64,000 bases of DNA from Candidatus Babeliales bacterium (GTDB taxonomy: Bacteria; Babelota; Babeliae; Babelales; Chromulinivoraceae): contig JAGOTL010000002.1 in NCBI GenBank assembly GCA_018061805.1, positions 22,327-86,326 on the forward strand, given 5' to 3'. Below are positions 55,733-64,000 of this stretch, in pieces (position 1 is the stretch's first letter; each line of letters starts with the position of its first letter). A model generated the notes under the pieces. The model ran no database searches, was not told where the DNA came from, and saw only the letters and a program-made list of their open reading frames with translations. Both the position numbers and the translations under genes were made by a program.

Positions 55733-55766
55733 TAAATTGTTTGTGTACGGTCTGTAAGGTTTAAAT

Positions 55767-55967
55767 ATGAAAAATCTGAGTACGTTTTTATTAGAAGTAA
55801 AGCAAGAGTTGTCAAAAGTAGTTTGGCCAACTCGGACAGAATTTATAGGGGCGGTTATTGTTGTATTAATTACTATGGTAATTTTCTCGATATTTTTAGG
55901 TCTTATCAATTATGTATTCTATGTGGGATCATTAAAAGGGTTCCAGTATTTTGTTTTTGGTCGATAA
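55767..55967 (+). CDS. secE: Preprotein translocase subunit SecE
   Basis: 66 residues, the short single-span form. It has the conserved amphipathic helix ELSKVVWPTRTEF followed by one transmembrane segment (about 28-50). It clamps SecY in the Sec channel, which the many exported proteins here require. It is the first protein gene after tRNA-Trp and directly upstream of nusG. Confidence 0.94.
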   Translation: MKNLSTFLLEVKQELSKVVWPTRTEFIGAVIVVLITMVIFSIFLGLINYVFYVGSLKGFQYFVFGR

Positions 55968-55993
55968 GAGATTAATTCTCAAGGTTTTAAATT

Positions 55994-56512
55994 ATGAAAC
56001 GTTGGTATGTAGTTCAAATTTATGCAGGTTACGAAGCTAAGATCAAAGCTGATCTTGAGCGTCGTATTCAAGAATCTCCTTTTAGAGAAAAATTTGGTGG
56101 TGTTCATTTTCCATCTGCGAAAATGAAGCAAGTTTTTAGCTCAGGAGAAGAAGAGGACCAGCAGTTGTTTCCGGGCTACATGCTTGTTGAAGCTGAGTTG
56201 ACACCAGAAGTTATGCAGACGGTGCTAGATGTATTTCGGGTGATACGTTTCCTTGGCGGCAAAAAGCCGGTCCATTTATCTCAAAAAGAAGTAGATCGTA
56301 TTTTTGAGAAAGTTAAGGGCGGCGTTGTGTTGACAAGCGATAAAGACAGCTTGGTGGTAGATAGTGAAGTTTCAATAACAGACGGACCATTTTCAGGTTT
56401 TGTTGGGGTCGTGGAAAAAGTGGATCCTGAAAATGATCGTGTGACGGTTATGGTAAGCATATTTGGACGAATGACTCCAGTCGAATTAAGCTTTAACCAA
56501 GTTAAGAAATAG
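55994..56512 (+). CDS. nusG: Transcription elongation/termination factor NusG
   Basis: 172 residues. NGN domain (MKRWYVVQIYAGYE, FPGYMLVE, VIRFLGG) and C-terminal KOW domain (GPFSGFVGVVEKVDPENDRV). It binds RNA polymerase and couples it to Rho or ribosomes. secE-nusG-rplK order is the classical one. Confidence 0.96.
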   Translation: MKRWYVVQIYAGYEAKIKADLERRIQESPFREKFGGVHFPSAKMKQVFSSGEEEDQQLFPGYMLVEAELTPEVMQTVLDVFRVIRFLGGKKPVHLSQKEVDRIFEKVKGGVVLTSDKDSLVVDSEVSITDGPFSGFVGVVEKVDPENDRVTVMVSIFGRMTPVELSFNQVKK

Positions 56513-56544
56513 TACATACGTAATTACTAGTGGTGTAAAGAACT

Positions 56545-56979
56545 ATGTCAAAAAATCTAGGTAACATAAAATCAAAACTTAAACTTCTCATACAAGGTGG
56601 TGCGGCAACTCCTGCTCCGCCAGTTGGTTCTGCTTTGGGACAACACGGTGTGAATATCATGGATTTTTGCAAACAGTTCAACGCAAAAACAGCTGACCGT
56701 AAAGGTGAAACTGTTCCAGTTGAAATTACAGTTTTCAAAGATCGTTCATTTACATTTGTTCTAAAGACACCTCCAACTTCTGAGTTGATTCGTAAAAAGT
56801 TGAATTTGCCAAAAGGATCTTCTCGTCCTCACGACAGCAAGGTTGGCAAAATTAAATGGAGTGATGTGGTAGAAATTGCAAAAATTAAGCTTCCAGATCT
56901 TAACACTCGTAACGTAGATGAAGCAGCAAAAATTGTTGCTGGTTCAGCGCGTAGTATTGGTGTTGAGGTTATTGATTAA
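56545..56979 (+). CDS. rplK: Ribosomal protein L11
   Basis: 144 residues, standard length. [20 protein letters not shown] and the C-terminal rRNA-binding part ([20 protein letters not shown]) are typical. It forms the GTPase-associated stalk base of the 50S subunit. Confidence 0.97.
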   Translation: MSKNLGNIKSKLKLLIQGGAATPAPPVGSALGQHGVNIMDFCKQFNAKTADRKGETVPVEITVFKDRSFTFVLKTPPTSELIRKKLNLPKGSSRPHDSKVGKIKWSDVVEIAKIKLPDLNTRNVDEAAKIVAGSARSIGVEVID

Positions 56980-56993
56980 TAAAGGTTTTTACT

Positions 56994-57698
56994 ATGATTG
57001 AGCACGGGAAGAAATATAATAATGCACAAGAAAAACTCAAAGATTCTTTGGGTAAAACTGTCGCATTAACTGCAAAGGAAGCTTTGCAAAAAGTCCAAGA
57101 ATTAGCATATGTGAAATTTGATGAAACTGTTGATGTATCGGTCAATTTAGGTATTGATGCGTCAAAAGGTGAACAAGTTGTTCGTGGCAGTGTTATTTTA
57201 CCACACGGTAGTGGCAAAAAAACAACTGTTTTGGTTTTTGCCGAAGGTGTAAAAGCTGACGAAGCGCGAGCTGCAGGTGCTGATTATGTAGGCTTTGATG
57301 ATTTGGTTGAAAAAATTTCTGGTGGTTGGATTGATTTTGATTATACAGTCGCAACTCCAGATTTAATGCCAAAACTTGGTAAACTTGCTAAAGTTTTGGG
57401 ACCAAAAGGTTTATTGCCTAACAAAAAATTAGGTACAGTATCAGATGATGTTGCTGCTGTCGTTAAAGAATTGAAAAAAGGTAAAGCTTTCTTCAAAAAC
57501 GATAAGTACGGTTTAGTTCATTTTGCAATTGGTAAAGTATCTTTCGGTGCTGATAAATTGCAGGATAATTTTACTGAGTTTTTGAAAGTGCTTGCAAGTT
57601 CAAAGCCAACGTCATCAAAAGGTAAATTTATTCGAAAAATTACCGTTTCTTCTACTATGGGTCTGGGTATTCAGATCGATGTAGACAGCCTATCATAA
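56994..57698 (+). CDS. rplA: Ribosomal protein L1
   Basis: 234 residues. Signature VLGPKGLLPNKKLGTV and the N-terminal KKYNNAQEKL are clear. It forms the L1 stalk. In many bacteria it represses its own operon by binding the leader of rplK. No matching leader hairpin is obvious here. Confidence 0.97.
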   Translation: MIEHGKKYNNAQEKLKDSLGKTVALTAKEALQKVQELAYVKFDETVDVSVNLGIDASKGEQVVRGSVILPHGSGKKTTVLVFAEGVKADEARAAGADYVGFDDLVEKISGGWIDFDYTVATPDLMPKLGKLAKVLGPKGLLPNKKLGTVSDDVAAVVKELKKGKAFFKNDKYGLVHFAIGKVSFGADKLQDNFTEFLKVLASSKPTSSKGKFIRKITVSSTMGLGIQIDVDSLS

Positions 57699-57724
57699 AC
57701 TGATAGAAAATAAGGTATATAATC

Positions 57725-58237
57725 ATGAACCGACAGCAAAAAGAAAACGTTATTCAAGATGTATCGCAGTTGTTTGTGAACAATGCAGCTTCTTTCGTTG
57801 TAAAATGCGAAGGTCTTACAGTAGCACAGTTGCATGAATTGCGATTAAATCTAGCAAATAAAGAAGGCGAATTAAAGGTTGTAAAAAACCGTTTAGTTCG
57901 TATTGCTTTGTCAAAAAATGCTGATTGCACAAACTTAAGCTCTATGATGAAAGGTCAGACAGCTGTTGTTTTTGCAAAATCAGATTTTACAGGTGTTGCA
58001 AAAATTTTAAGTGATTTTGCTAAAAAGCATGAATCATTACAAATTATAGCAGGTTGCTGTGAGTCACAGTTGTTTGATAAGCAGGGTGTAGTATCTCTTG
58101 GAAAAATTCCTTCTCGCGAAGTTCTTTTATCAAGATTGTGTGGCGTGTTAAAAGCTCCTGTTGTAAAAGTTGTTGGAGTATTGTCGCAAATTAGCGAACA
58201 AAAATCCGGCGGTGCAGCAACTGAGCAACAAGCATAA
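57725..58237 (+). CDS. rplJ: Ribosomal protein L10
   Basis: 170 residues. It opens with helix MNRQQKENVIQDVSQLF, continues with KVVKNRLVRIAL and ends in the helices that anchor L7/L12 dimers. The gap after rplA is only 26 bases, so the long regulatory L10 leader known from E. coli is absent. Confidence 0.95.
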   Translation: MNRQQKENVIQDVSQLFVNNAASFVVKCEGLTVAQLHELRLNLANKEGELKVVKNRLVRIALSKNADCTNLSSMMKGQTAVVFAKSDFTGVAKILSDFAKKHESLQIIAGCCESQLFDKQGVVSLGKIPSREVLLSRLCGVLKAPVVKVVGVLSQISEQKSGGAATEQQA

Positions 58238-58291
58238 ATAAAAATATAAGTTTAGATTTTACATACATATTTGGATATCTTGGAGACAATT

Positions 58292-58675
58292 ATGTCAAAA
58301 AATTTTGATACAATTATTGAATCAATTGAAAAAATGACTGTTCTTGAATTAAATGATTTAGTAAAAACACTTGAAGAAAAATTCGGTGTTTCTGCTGCGT
58401 CAATGGCAGCTCCTGCTGCATCAGCAGATGCTGGTGAAGCTGCAGCTCCAGCTCAAGAAAAAACAGAATTTAAAGTTGTTTTAAAAGAAATTGGTGCAGA
58501 TAAAATCGCTGCGATCAAAGCAGTTCGTCAAATTCTTCCAACTCTTGGCCTCGGTGATGCTAAGAAATTGGTAGAAAGTGCTCCTGCAACTATTCTTGAA
58601 GCTGCATCAAAAGATGATGCTAAAAAAGCAAAAGAAGTTCTTGAAGCAGCTGGCGCAAAAGTAGAATTAGCGTAA
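58292..58675 (+). CDS. rplL: Ribosomal protein L7/L12
   Basis: 127 residues from ATG 58292 (GGAG 6 bases upstream). An in-frame TTG at 58271 would add seven unrelated residues. N-terminal dimer domain, Ala/Pro hinge (MAAPAASADAGEAAAPA) and C-terminal domain KTEFKVVLKEIGADKIAAIK. Recruits translation factors. Confidence 0.96.
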   Translation: MSKNFDTIIESIEKMTVLELNDLVKTLEEKFGVSAASMAAPAASADAGEAAAPAQEKTEFKVVLKEIGADKIAAIKAVRQILPTLGLGDAKKLVESAPATILEAASKDDAKKAKEVLEAAGAKVELA

Positions 58676-58747
58676 CGATCTGTTTTTGAGTGTAGTATCA
58701 TTGAGGGACGGCTGTTACTGTTTTTGGTTTTTTGTGTGAGGAGGAGC

Positions 58748-61700
58748 ATGATATCTTGCTCGACCGTTGATAATTTCGTTATACGAAAGTCATTTAGAAA
58801 AAATAAAGCGCTTGTTGCTGTACCGAATCTTATCGAGGTGCAATCGGATTCATTTAATGAATTCGTGCAACTTGATTTTCTGTCAGAAGAACGCAAAAAT
58901 ATAGGCCTAGAGAAAGCGTTTCGCGATATCTTCCCTATAGAGTGCGGTCCTAAAATCTCCTTGGATTACGTCAGTTATGAATTGGGGAATTGGGCATGTT
59001 CTTGTGGTAGTTTAACCGGTATAACTAATCGTTATACATGGAAAGATTCAGTTACAGGTAAAATGGGCTGTTCACGTTTAGATGGAAGTTCAAAAACAAA
59101 ACGTTATATTGTTTGTTCAACATGCCATTCGCGTGTTGAGTTGAGCACGCCTTTCTCTGTCCAAGATTGCAGAGACAGTGAAAAAACGTTTGCATTTCCT
59201 TTAAAAGTAAAAGTACAACTTATTACTTGGGATGTTGATGAACAAGGCAATAAATCAATTCATGACATTAAGGAGCAAGATGTATATTTTGCAGATGTTC
59301 CTGTTATGGTTGACGCTTATGAGCGGGCAGGTCAGTATCGTTTAGGAAGTCAAGGTACTTTCGTTATTAACGGTGTTGATCGTGTTGTCGTAAGTCAGTT
59401 GCACAAATCATCTGGTGTTGTTTTTTCAAAAAGCAAAAAGACCAAAGATTTGCGTGGTCGTCCATACTACTTTGCTCGTATTATTCCGATGCGTGGTTCA
59501 TGGCTTGATTTTGAATTTGATACAAACGATTGTTTATACGTTCGTATTGATAAGAAAAAGAAAGTGTTGGTAACAACATTCTTGCAAGCTTTGGGCATAT
59601 CACGTGAAGAAATTTTACCAAAATTTTATGGTGCAGATTTAATTCAGGCGGATGGTAAATCTTTTTATAAAAAATTAGATGCATCATTGCTTGGATTCAC
59701 TGTTGGCGCAGATATGTTACCTGCTGGTTTAGAACCAGATTATTTAGGTACAAAAATCGATCAAGATACACTAGAAGTTTTGCAATCTAAAGGTGTTGAT
59801 CGTATTAACATCCCAAATTCATACTTGATGCATAAAGTTGTTCGTGCAGATATCGTAGACCCTTTAACAGGTGAAATGCTTGTTGAACAAGGTGCTACGT
59901 TAACTGAAGACGTATTGCATGATTTAGTGAAGCATAACAATGTTGTGCTTGATTTAGTCAATTTGTACGGTCATTCATTCTTGCCGACAATTGCAATTAG
60001 CTTATCGCATGACGCAAGCAAATCTCGTGAAGATGCTTTGCATGAAATTCATGCAAAAGTATGGCCAGGGGATGTTCCGTCAATTGTTGAAGTTAGAGAA
60101 CGTTTAGAACGTCAATTCTTCTCTGGTAGTTATTATGATTTAGCTCAAGTTGGTCGTGTTCGTATGAACGCTAAGCTTGGGTTATCTTTGCCAAAAGATT
60201 TTACCGTTCTTTCGCTTGAAGATATTTTTGCAACAATTCAATATTTGATTAATTTACGTGAACGCGGCCTTGGTGAATTAGATGATATCGATCACTTAGG
60301 TAATCGTCGTGTTCGTTTGGTTGGAGAACTTTTAAGCAACCAAGTATATTCTGCATTGTCTCGCATTGAACGTATTGCAAAAGAACGTTTTAGAATGCAA
60401 GAAGCTCATAATGCACTTATGCCACAAGACTTTTTAAACATTAAGCCATTAAGCGCAGTGTTAAGAGAATTCTTTGGTTCAAGCCAATTGTCTCAGTTTA
60501 TGGATCAAACAAATCCACTTGCTGAATTAGCGCACAAACGTCGTTTGTCAGCTCTCGGGCCCGGCGGTGTTATGAAAGATCGTGCAACGTATGAAGTGCG
60601 TGACGTTCATAATTCTCACTATGGCAGAATTTGTCCTATTGAGACACCAGAGGGTCAAACTATTGGTTTGATTTCATCTCTTGCTACATACGCTATGGTT
60701 AATGATCTTGGTTTTATTGAATCATCGTACCGTTTGGTAAAAGATGGCAAAATCCAAGATGAAGTAGTGTTCTTAGATGCATTTGAAGAATCATCATTGT
60801 ATATTGCTCAGGCAGATGCAGCTGATGACACAGGTAAAAAATTAGTGGGCGACAAAGTTATCGCACGTCATTCAGGCAACTTTATGTCTGTTGATGCAAA
60901 ACAAGTTAATGCAATTGATCTATCCCCACAACAATTAGTATCTGTAGCTGCTGCGTTGATTCCGTTCCTTGAACATGATGACGCATCTCGTGCGCTTATG
61001 GGTGCAAACATGCAACGTCAAGCTGTTCCTTTAATTAGACCAGAAACTCCTATAGTGGGTACTGGTATGGAATCAGAAGTTGCGCGTTCTTCGGGTGCTG
61101 CAATTATGGCAGAACGTTCAGGTGTGATAAAATATGTTTCATCAGATGAAATTGTTATTGCATCAGATGAGCATGATTTTGCAGACGAAGAATCATGGGT
61201 TGATAAAGGTATTCAATCATATCGATTGAAAAAATTTAACCGTTCAAGCTATAGCACATGGATTCATCAACGTCCTATTGTTAAAGTAGGTGATCGTGTT
61301 TGTAAGGGTGATTATTTAACAGATGGTACATCTCTTACAAATGGTGAGTTGGCACTTGGTGCAAACTTAACCGTAGCATTTATGCCATGGCGTGGTTATA
61401 ACTTTGAGGATGCTATCGTTTTAAATCAACGTTTAGTAAGCCAAGATGTTTTAACATCGGTTTCTATTGATGAATTTACTGTAGAAGCTCGAGATACTAA
61501 ACTTGGGCCTGAAGAAATCACACGTGATATTCCAAACGTGAGCGAAAAAGCGCTATCACAATTGGATGAACACGGTGTTGTTCTGTTAGGTTCTCGTGTT
61601 GTATCAGGTGACATTTTAGTTGGAAAAGTAACCTTAAAGGGTGATGTACAATATTCTCCTGAAGAAAAATTGTTACGAGCAATTTTTGGAGAAAAATCGC

Positions 61701-63055
61701 GCGAAGTTCGTGATACATCATTGCGTGTTCCGCCTGGAATCGAAGGTACTGTTTGCGACATTAAAATGTTCTCTCGTGGCGGTGCTCGTAAAGATAAACG
61801 TTACAAAGATGATGCAACGCGTAAAGTTGAAAAACTTGAACGTAGCTTAGCAAAACAAATAGCAGCATTACAATCAGTTGTTGTAGTTAAATTGGCAGCA
61901 TTGCTCGATGGTCAAAAACCAGTTGGCAAAGTATCAAAAGACTTACTTAAAGGTGATGCTTTTGATGGTGCAAAAGTAGCGCAACAGCATGTAGAATCTG
62001 TTTTTGAATTAAGAAGCAAAAACAATGAAGCTATGGAAAAGTTTGAACGTATCAAATCAGCATATGAAACAAAATTAACTATTTTGAAAAACGTTGCTGA
62101 AGAAAAAATAACTTTCTATAAAAAAGGTGATGATTTACCATCTGGAGTGATTAAAACTATAAAAGTTTACATCGCTTCTAAACGACCAATTTCGGTTGGT
62201 GATAAGATGGCGGGTCGTCACGGTAACAAAGGTATCGTTTCAAATATTTTACCACGTGAAGATATGCCATACTTGGACAATGGACAAGCTGTGGATATCG
62301 TATTGAACCCACTTGGTGTTCCTTCTCGTATGAACGTAGGACAAATTCTTGAAACAGTCTTGGGTTATGCTGGTAAAAAATTAGGTGCTCAATTACAAGA
62401 TCTTTTAGACAATCAAGGTTATGATGCTGTCAAAGCAGCATTGGTTGATTTGTATGACTTAGAAATTGTAGATGAGATGGAAAAAATACACGGAAAAGAT
62501 GGTATTCGAGATTTTGCTCGTAGAACTGTTCAAGAAGGTGTTCATTTCCAAACTCCTATTTTCCAAGGTGCAGAATTTGCAACAGATATTCAACCATTGT
62601 TAAAACAGTGTGGTTTATCACTTGGTGGTACATATAAGATTCGTGACGGACGAACAGGTGATTACTTTGATCAACCAGTCACAGTCGGTACGATCTACAT
62701 GATGAAATTGAACCACATGGTTGAAGATAAATTGCATGCTCGTTCTGTTGGACCATACTCATTGATTACGCAACAGCCGCTTGGTGGTAAAGCTAACTTC
62801 GGTGGTCAGCGTTTTGGTGAGATGGAAGTATGGGCTCTTGAAGCATATGGTGCTGCATATACATTACAAGAATTGTTAACATACAAATCTGATGATGTCG
62901 GTGGACGTCATAAAGTATATGAAAGCATTATTCGTGGTCATGATATCCCAGATCCAGGAATACCAGAATCATTTAATGTCCTTGTAAAAGAATTACAAAG
63001 CTTAGGTCTACAAGTAGATCTATTTAAAGCTGGAAGGGAGGAATTAGGTGGCTAA
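58748..63055 (+). CDS. rpoB: RNA polymerase beta subunit with Cys-rich N-terminal insertion
   Basis: 1435 residues from ATG 58748 (GAGGAG upstream); an in-frame TTG at 58724 is less likely. Core motifs are intact: the rifampicin-site region [20 protein letters not shown] followed by [12 protein letters not shown], with the sensitive-type Asp, His and Ser, then [22 protein letters not shown] and [18 protein letters not shown]. Between YVSYELG (about residue 80) and FPLKVKVQL (about 150) lies an insertion of about 50 residues with Cys at 84, 86, 108, 123 and 126 (ACSCGS, CSTCHS), zinc-ribbon-like. E. coli RpoB lacks it at this point. It overlaps rpoC by 8 bases. Confidence 0.96.
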   Translation: MISCSTVDNFVIRKSFRKNKALVAVPNLIEVQSDSFNEFVQLDFLSEERKNIGLEKAFRDIFPIECGPKISLDYVSYELGNWACSCGSLTGITNRYTWKDSVTGKMGCSRLDGSSKTKRYIVCSTCHSRVELSTPFSVQDCRDSEKTFAFPLKVKVQLITWDVDEQGNKSIHDIKEQDVYFADVPVMVDAYERAGQYRLGSQGTFVINGVDRVVVSQLHKSSGVVFSKSKKTKDLRGRPYYFARIIPMRGSWLDFEFDTNDCLYVRIDKKKKVLVTTFLQALGISREEILPKFYGADLIQADGKSFYKKLDASLLGFTVGADMLPAGLEPDYLGTKIDQDTLEVLQSKGVDRINIPNSYLMHKVVRADIVDPLTGEMLVEQGATLTEDVLHDLVKHNNVVLDLVNLYGHSFLPTIAISLSHDASKSREDALHEIHAKVWPGDVPSIVEVRERLERQFFSGSYYDLAQVGRVRMNAKLGLSLPKDFTVLSLEDIFATIQYLINLRERGLGELDDIDHLGNRRVRLVGELLSNQVYSALSRIERIAKERFRMQEAHNALMPQDFLNIKPLSAVLREFFGSSQLSQFMDQTNPLAELAHKRRLSALGPGGVMKDRATYEVRDVHNSHYGRICPIETPEGQTIGLISSLATYAMVNDLGFIESSYRLVKDGKIQDEVVFLDAFEESSLYIAQADAADDTGKKLVGDKVIARHSGNFMSVDAKQVNAIDLSPQQLVSVAAALIPFLEHDDASRALMGANMQRQAVPLIRPETPIVGTGMESEVARSSGAAIMAERSGVIKYVSSDEIVIASDEHDFADEESWVDKGIQSYRLKKFNRSSYSTWIHQRPIVKVGDRVCKGDYLTDGTSLTNGELALGANLTVAFMPWRGYNFEDAIVLNQRLVSQDVLTSVSIDEFTVEARDTKLGPEEITRDIPNVSEKALSQLDEHGVVLLGSRVVSGDILVGKVTLKGDVQYSPEEKLLRAIFGEKSREVRDTSLRVPPGIEGTVCDIKMFSRGGARKDKRYKDDATRKVEKLERSLAKQIAALQSVVVVKLAALLDGQKPVGKVSKDLLKGDAFDGAKVAQQHVESVFELRSKNNEAMEKFERIKSAYETKLTILKNVAEEKITFYKKGDDLPSGVIKTIKVYIASKRPISVGDKMAGRHGNKGIVSNILPREDMPYLDNGQAVDIVLNPLGVPSRMNVGQILETVLGYAGKKLGAQLQDLLDNQGYDAVKAALVDLYDLEIVDEMEKIHGKDGIRDFARRTVQEGVHFQTPIFQGAEFATDIQPLLKQCGLSLGGTYKIRDGRTGDYFDQPVTVGTIYMMKLNHMVEDKLHARSVGPYSLITQQPLGGKANFGGQRFGEMEVWALEAYGAAYTLQELLTYKSDDVGGRHKVYESIIRGHDIPDPGIPESFNVLVKELQSLGLQVDLFKAGREELGG

Positions 63056-64000
63056 TCAAATATTACAAAGATTTAGAGAATATATTCAGCCTACACAGTT
63101 TAATGCTGTACGATTACGTCTTGCTTCGACCGACAAAATACGAACTTTATCGTACGGTGAAGTTAAGAAGATCGAAACTATTAACTATAGAACATTAAAA
63201 CCAGAAAAAGATGGTTTGTTTTGTGCGCGCATTTTCGGTCCTGTAAAGGATTGGGAATGTAACTGTGGTAAATATAAACGTATGAAACATCGTGGTGTCA
63301 CATGTGAAAAATGTGGCGTTGAAGTAATTCAAGCACGTGTTCGTCGTGAACGTATGGGTCATATTGAGCTTGTTTCTCCGGTATGTCACATATGGTATTT
63401 AAAGGGCACACCAAGCTATTTAAGCTTTATTCTCGATCTTCCGGTTAAAGATTTAGAACGTGTTATTTACTTTGATGCATACATGGTTGTGCATCAAGGT
63501 AATTCACCATATCCTCGTAAAACATTACTTTCAATTAATGATTACGAAGAATATGTAGCGCATCACCAAGATGATTTCAGTTTTAAAGCTGAAAGTGGTG
63601 CACAAGCGGTTAAAGATGTTTTAGCGTTGATGGATTTGAATGCAGAAATTGCGCATATGCAAGATATGTATTCACAGTCAACATCAGTTGCTGCAAAACA
63701 TAAAATGATGCGTCGCATCAAAATCTTGTCAGCCCTTAAAGCTGCAGGGTTGCGTCCTGAATGGATGGTTTTGGATGTATTGCCGGTCTTACCACCGGAT
63801 TTACGCCCATTAGTACCTATTGAGGGTGGTCGTTTTGCAAGTTCTGATTTAAACGAATTATACCGTCGTGTATTGAATCGTAACGTACGGTTACAGCGTT
63901 TAATAGAGATTGAAGCTCCAGACGTTATCATTAAAAATGAAAAACGTATGTTACAAGAATCTGTTGATTCATTGATTGACAATGGTCGTCGTGGTCAACC
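63048..64000 (+). CDS. rpoC: RNA polymerase beta' subunit, N-terminal part
   Basis: GTG start at 63048, inside the end of rpoB, with AAGGGAGG upstream. The frame is open to the window edge (317 codons). It opens [20 protein letters not shown] and then [20 protein letters not shown]. The zinc site is [20 protein letters not shown] (about residues 67-86), followed by [20 protein letters not shown]. The catalytic NADFDGD motif lies beyond the window. Confidence 0.95.
   Translation, partial: MANQILQRFREYIQPTQFNAVRLRLASTDKIRTLSYGEVKKIETINYRTLKPEKDGLFCARIFGPVKDWECNCGKYKRMKHRGVTCEKCGVEVIQARVRRERMGHIELVSPVCHIWYLKGTPSYLSFILDLPVKDLERVIYFDAYMVVHQGNSPYPRKTLLSINDYEEYVAHHQDDFSFKAESGAQAVKDVLALMDLNAEIAHMQDMYSQSTSVAAKHKMMRRIKILSALKAAGLRPEWMVLDVLPVLPPDLRPLVPIEGGRFASSDLNELYRRVLNRNVRLQRLIEIEAPDVIIKNEKRMLQESVDSLIDNGRRGQ

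Noticed and set aside
55532..55909. 125-residue minus-strand frame over tRNA-Thr, tRNA-Trp and secE
   Set aside because: Antisense to well-supported tRNAs and secE; spurious.

Overview
The window comes from a low-GC bacterial chromosome using the standard code. Its gene content points to an obligate intracellular bacterium or protist endosymbiont, and the candidate phylum Dependentiae (TM6/Babeliae) fits best. The reasons are: two tandem nucleotide (ATP/ADP-type) translocases, a block of exported ankyrin proteins, many short lineage-specific proteins with signal peptides, a polyamine importer, and an outer-membrane BamA. This assignment is inferred from gene content; a 16S rRNA or RpoB tree would decide it.

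Layout. 1-7200: the end of an unknown gene, an exported and divergent glucokinase-like protein, gltX, a BamA-like outer-membrane protein and three small exported proteins. 7.4-14 kb: one operon with a His-rich membrane protein, potABCD and metG. 14-20.7 kb (minus strand): an exported unknown, two tandem nucleotide translocases and topA. 21-26.1 kb: five exported helical proteins in tandem. 26.2-32.6 kb: a Bat (vWA/TPR/BatD) operon, with a perfect (CAGCAA)12 tract in batC, followed by a sodium:alanine-type symporter. 33-38.1 kb: three tandem exported ankyrin paralogs. 38-43.8 kb: a pseudouridine synthase, small membrane proteins, an EVE-domain protein and an ABC-2 exporter with a long structured leader. 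43.8-53.5 kb: radA, a thymidine kinase with a signal-like N-terminus, murA with Asp in place of the catalytic Cys, an isolated atpG and two exported MutS-type ATPases. 53.6-64 kb: a NYN nuclease, tsaE, a BFD-like ferredoxin, five tRNAs (Tyr, Gly, Thr, Thr, Trp), then secE-nusG-rplKAJL-rpoBC.

How the genes fit together. Information processing (RNA polymerase, ribosomal proteins, tRNAs, two aminoacyl-tRNA synthetases, TopA, RadA, TsaE, RluB) is conserved and complete-looking. Metabolism leans on import: nucleotides by NTT, polyamines by PotABCD, amino acids by AGCS, thymidine salvage by TK. The rest of the coding capacity is largely exported proteins with no recognisable function (helical proteins, ankyrins, small secreted proteins). 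These are the most likely host-interface factors.

The most unusual signals are these. Families that are normally cytosolic (glucokinase-like, thymidine kinase, two MutS-type ATPases) carry export-type N-termini. RpoB has a cysteine-rich insertion in its N-terminal lobe. MurA has the Cys-to-Asp change linked to fosfomycin insensitivity. A candidate leader peptide (MVIVH) with its own Shine-Dalgarno lies in a hairpin-rich leader ahead of the ABC exporter.
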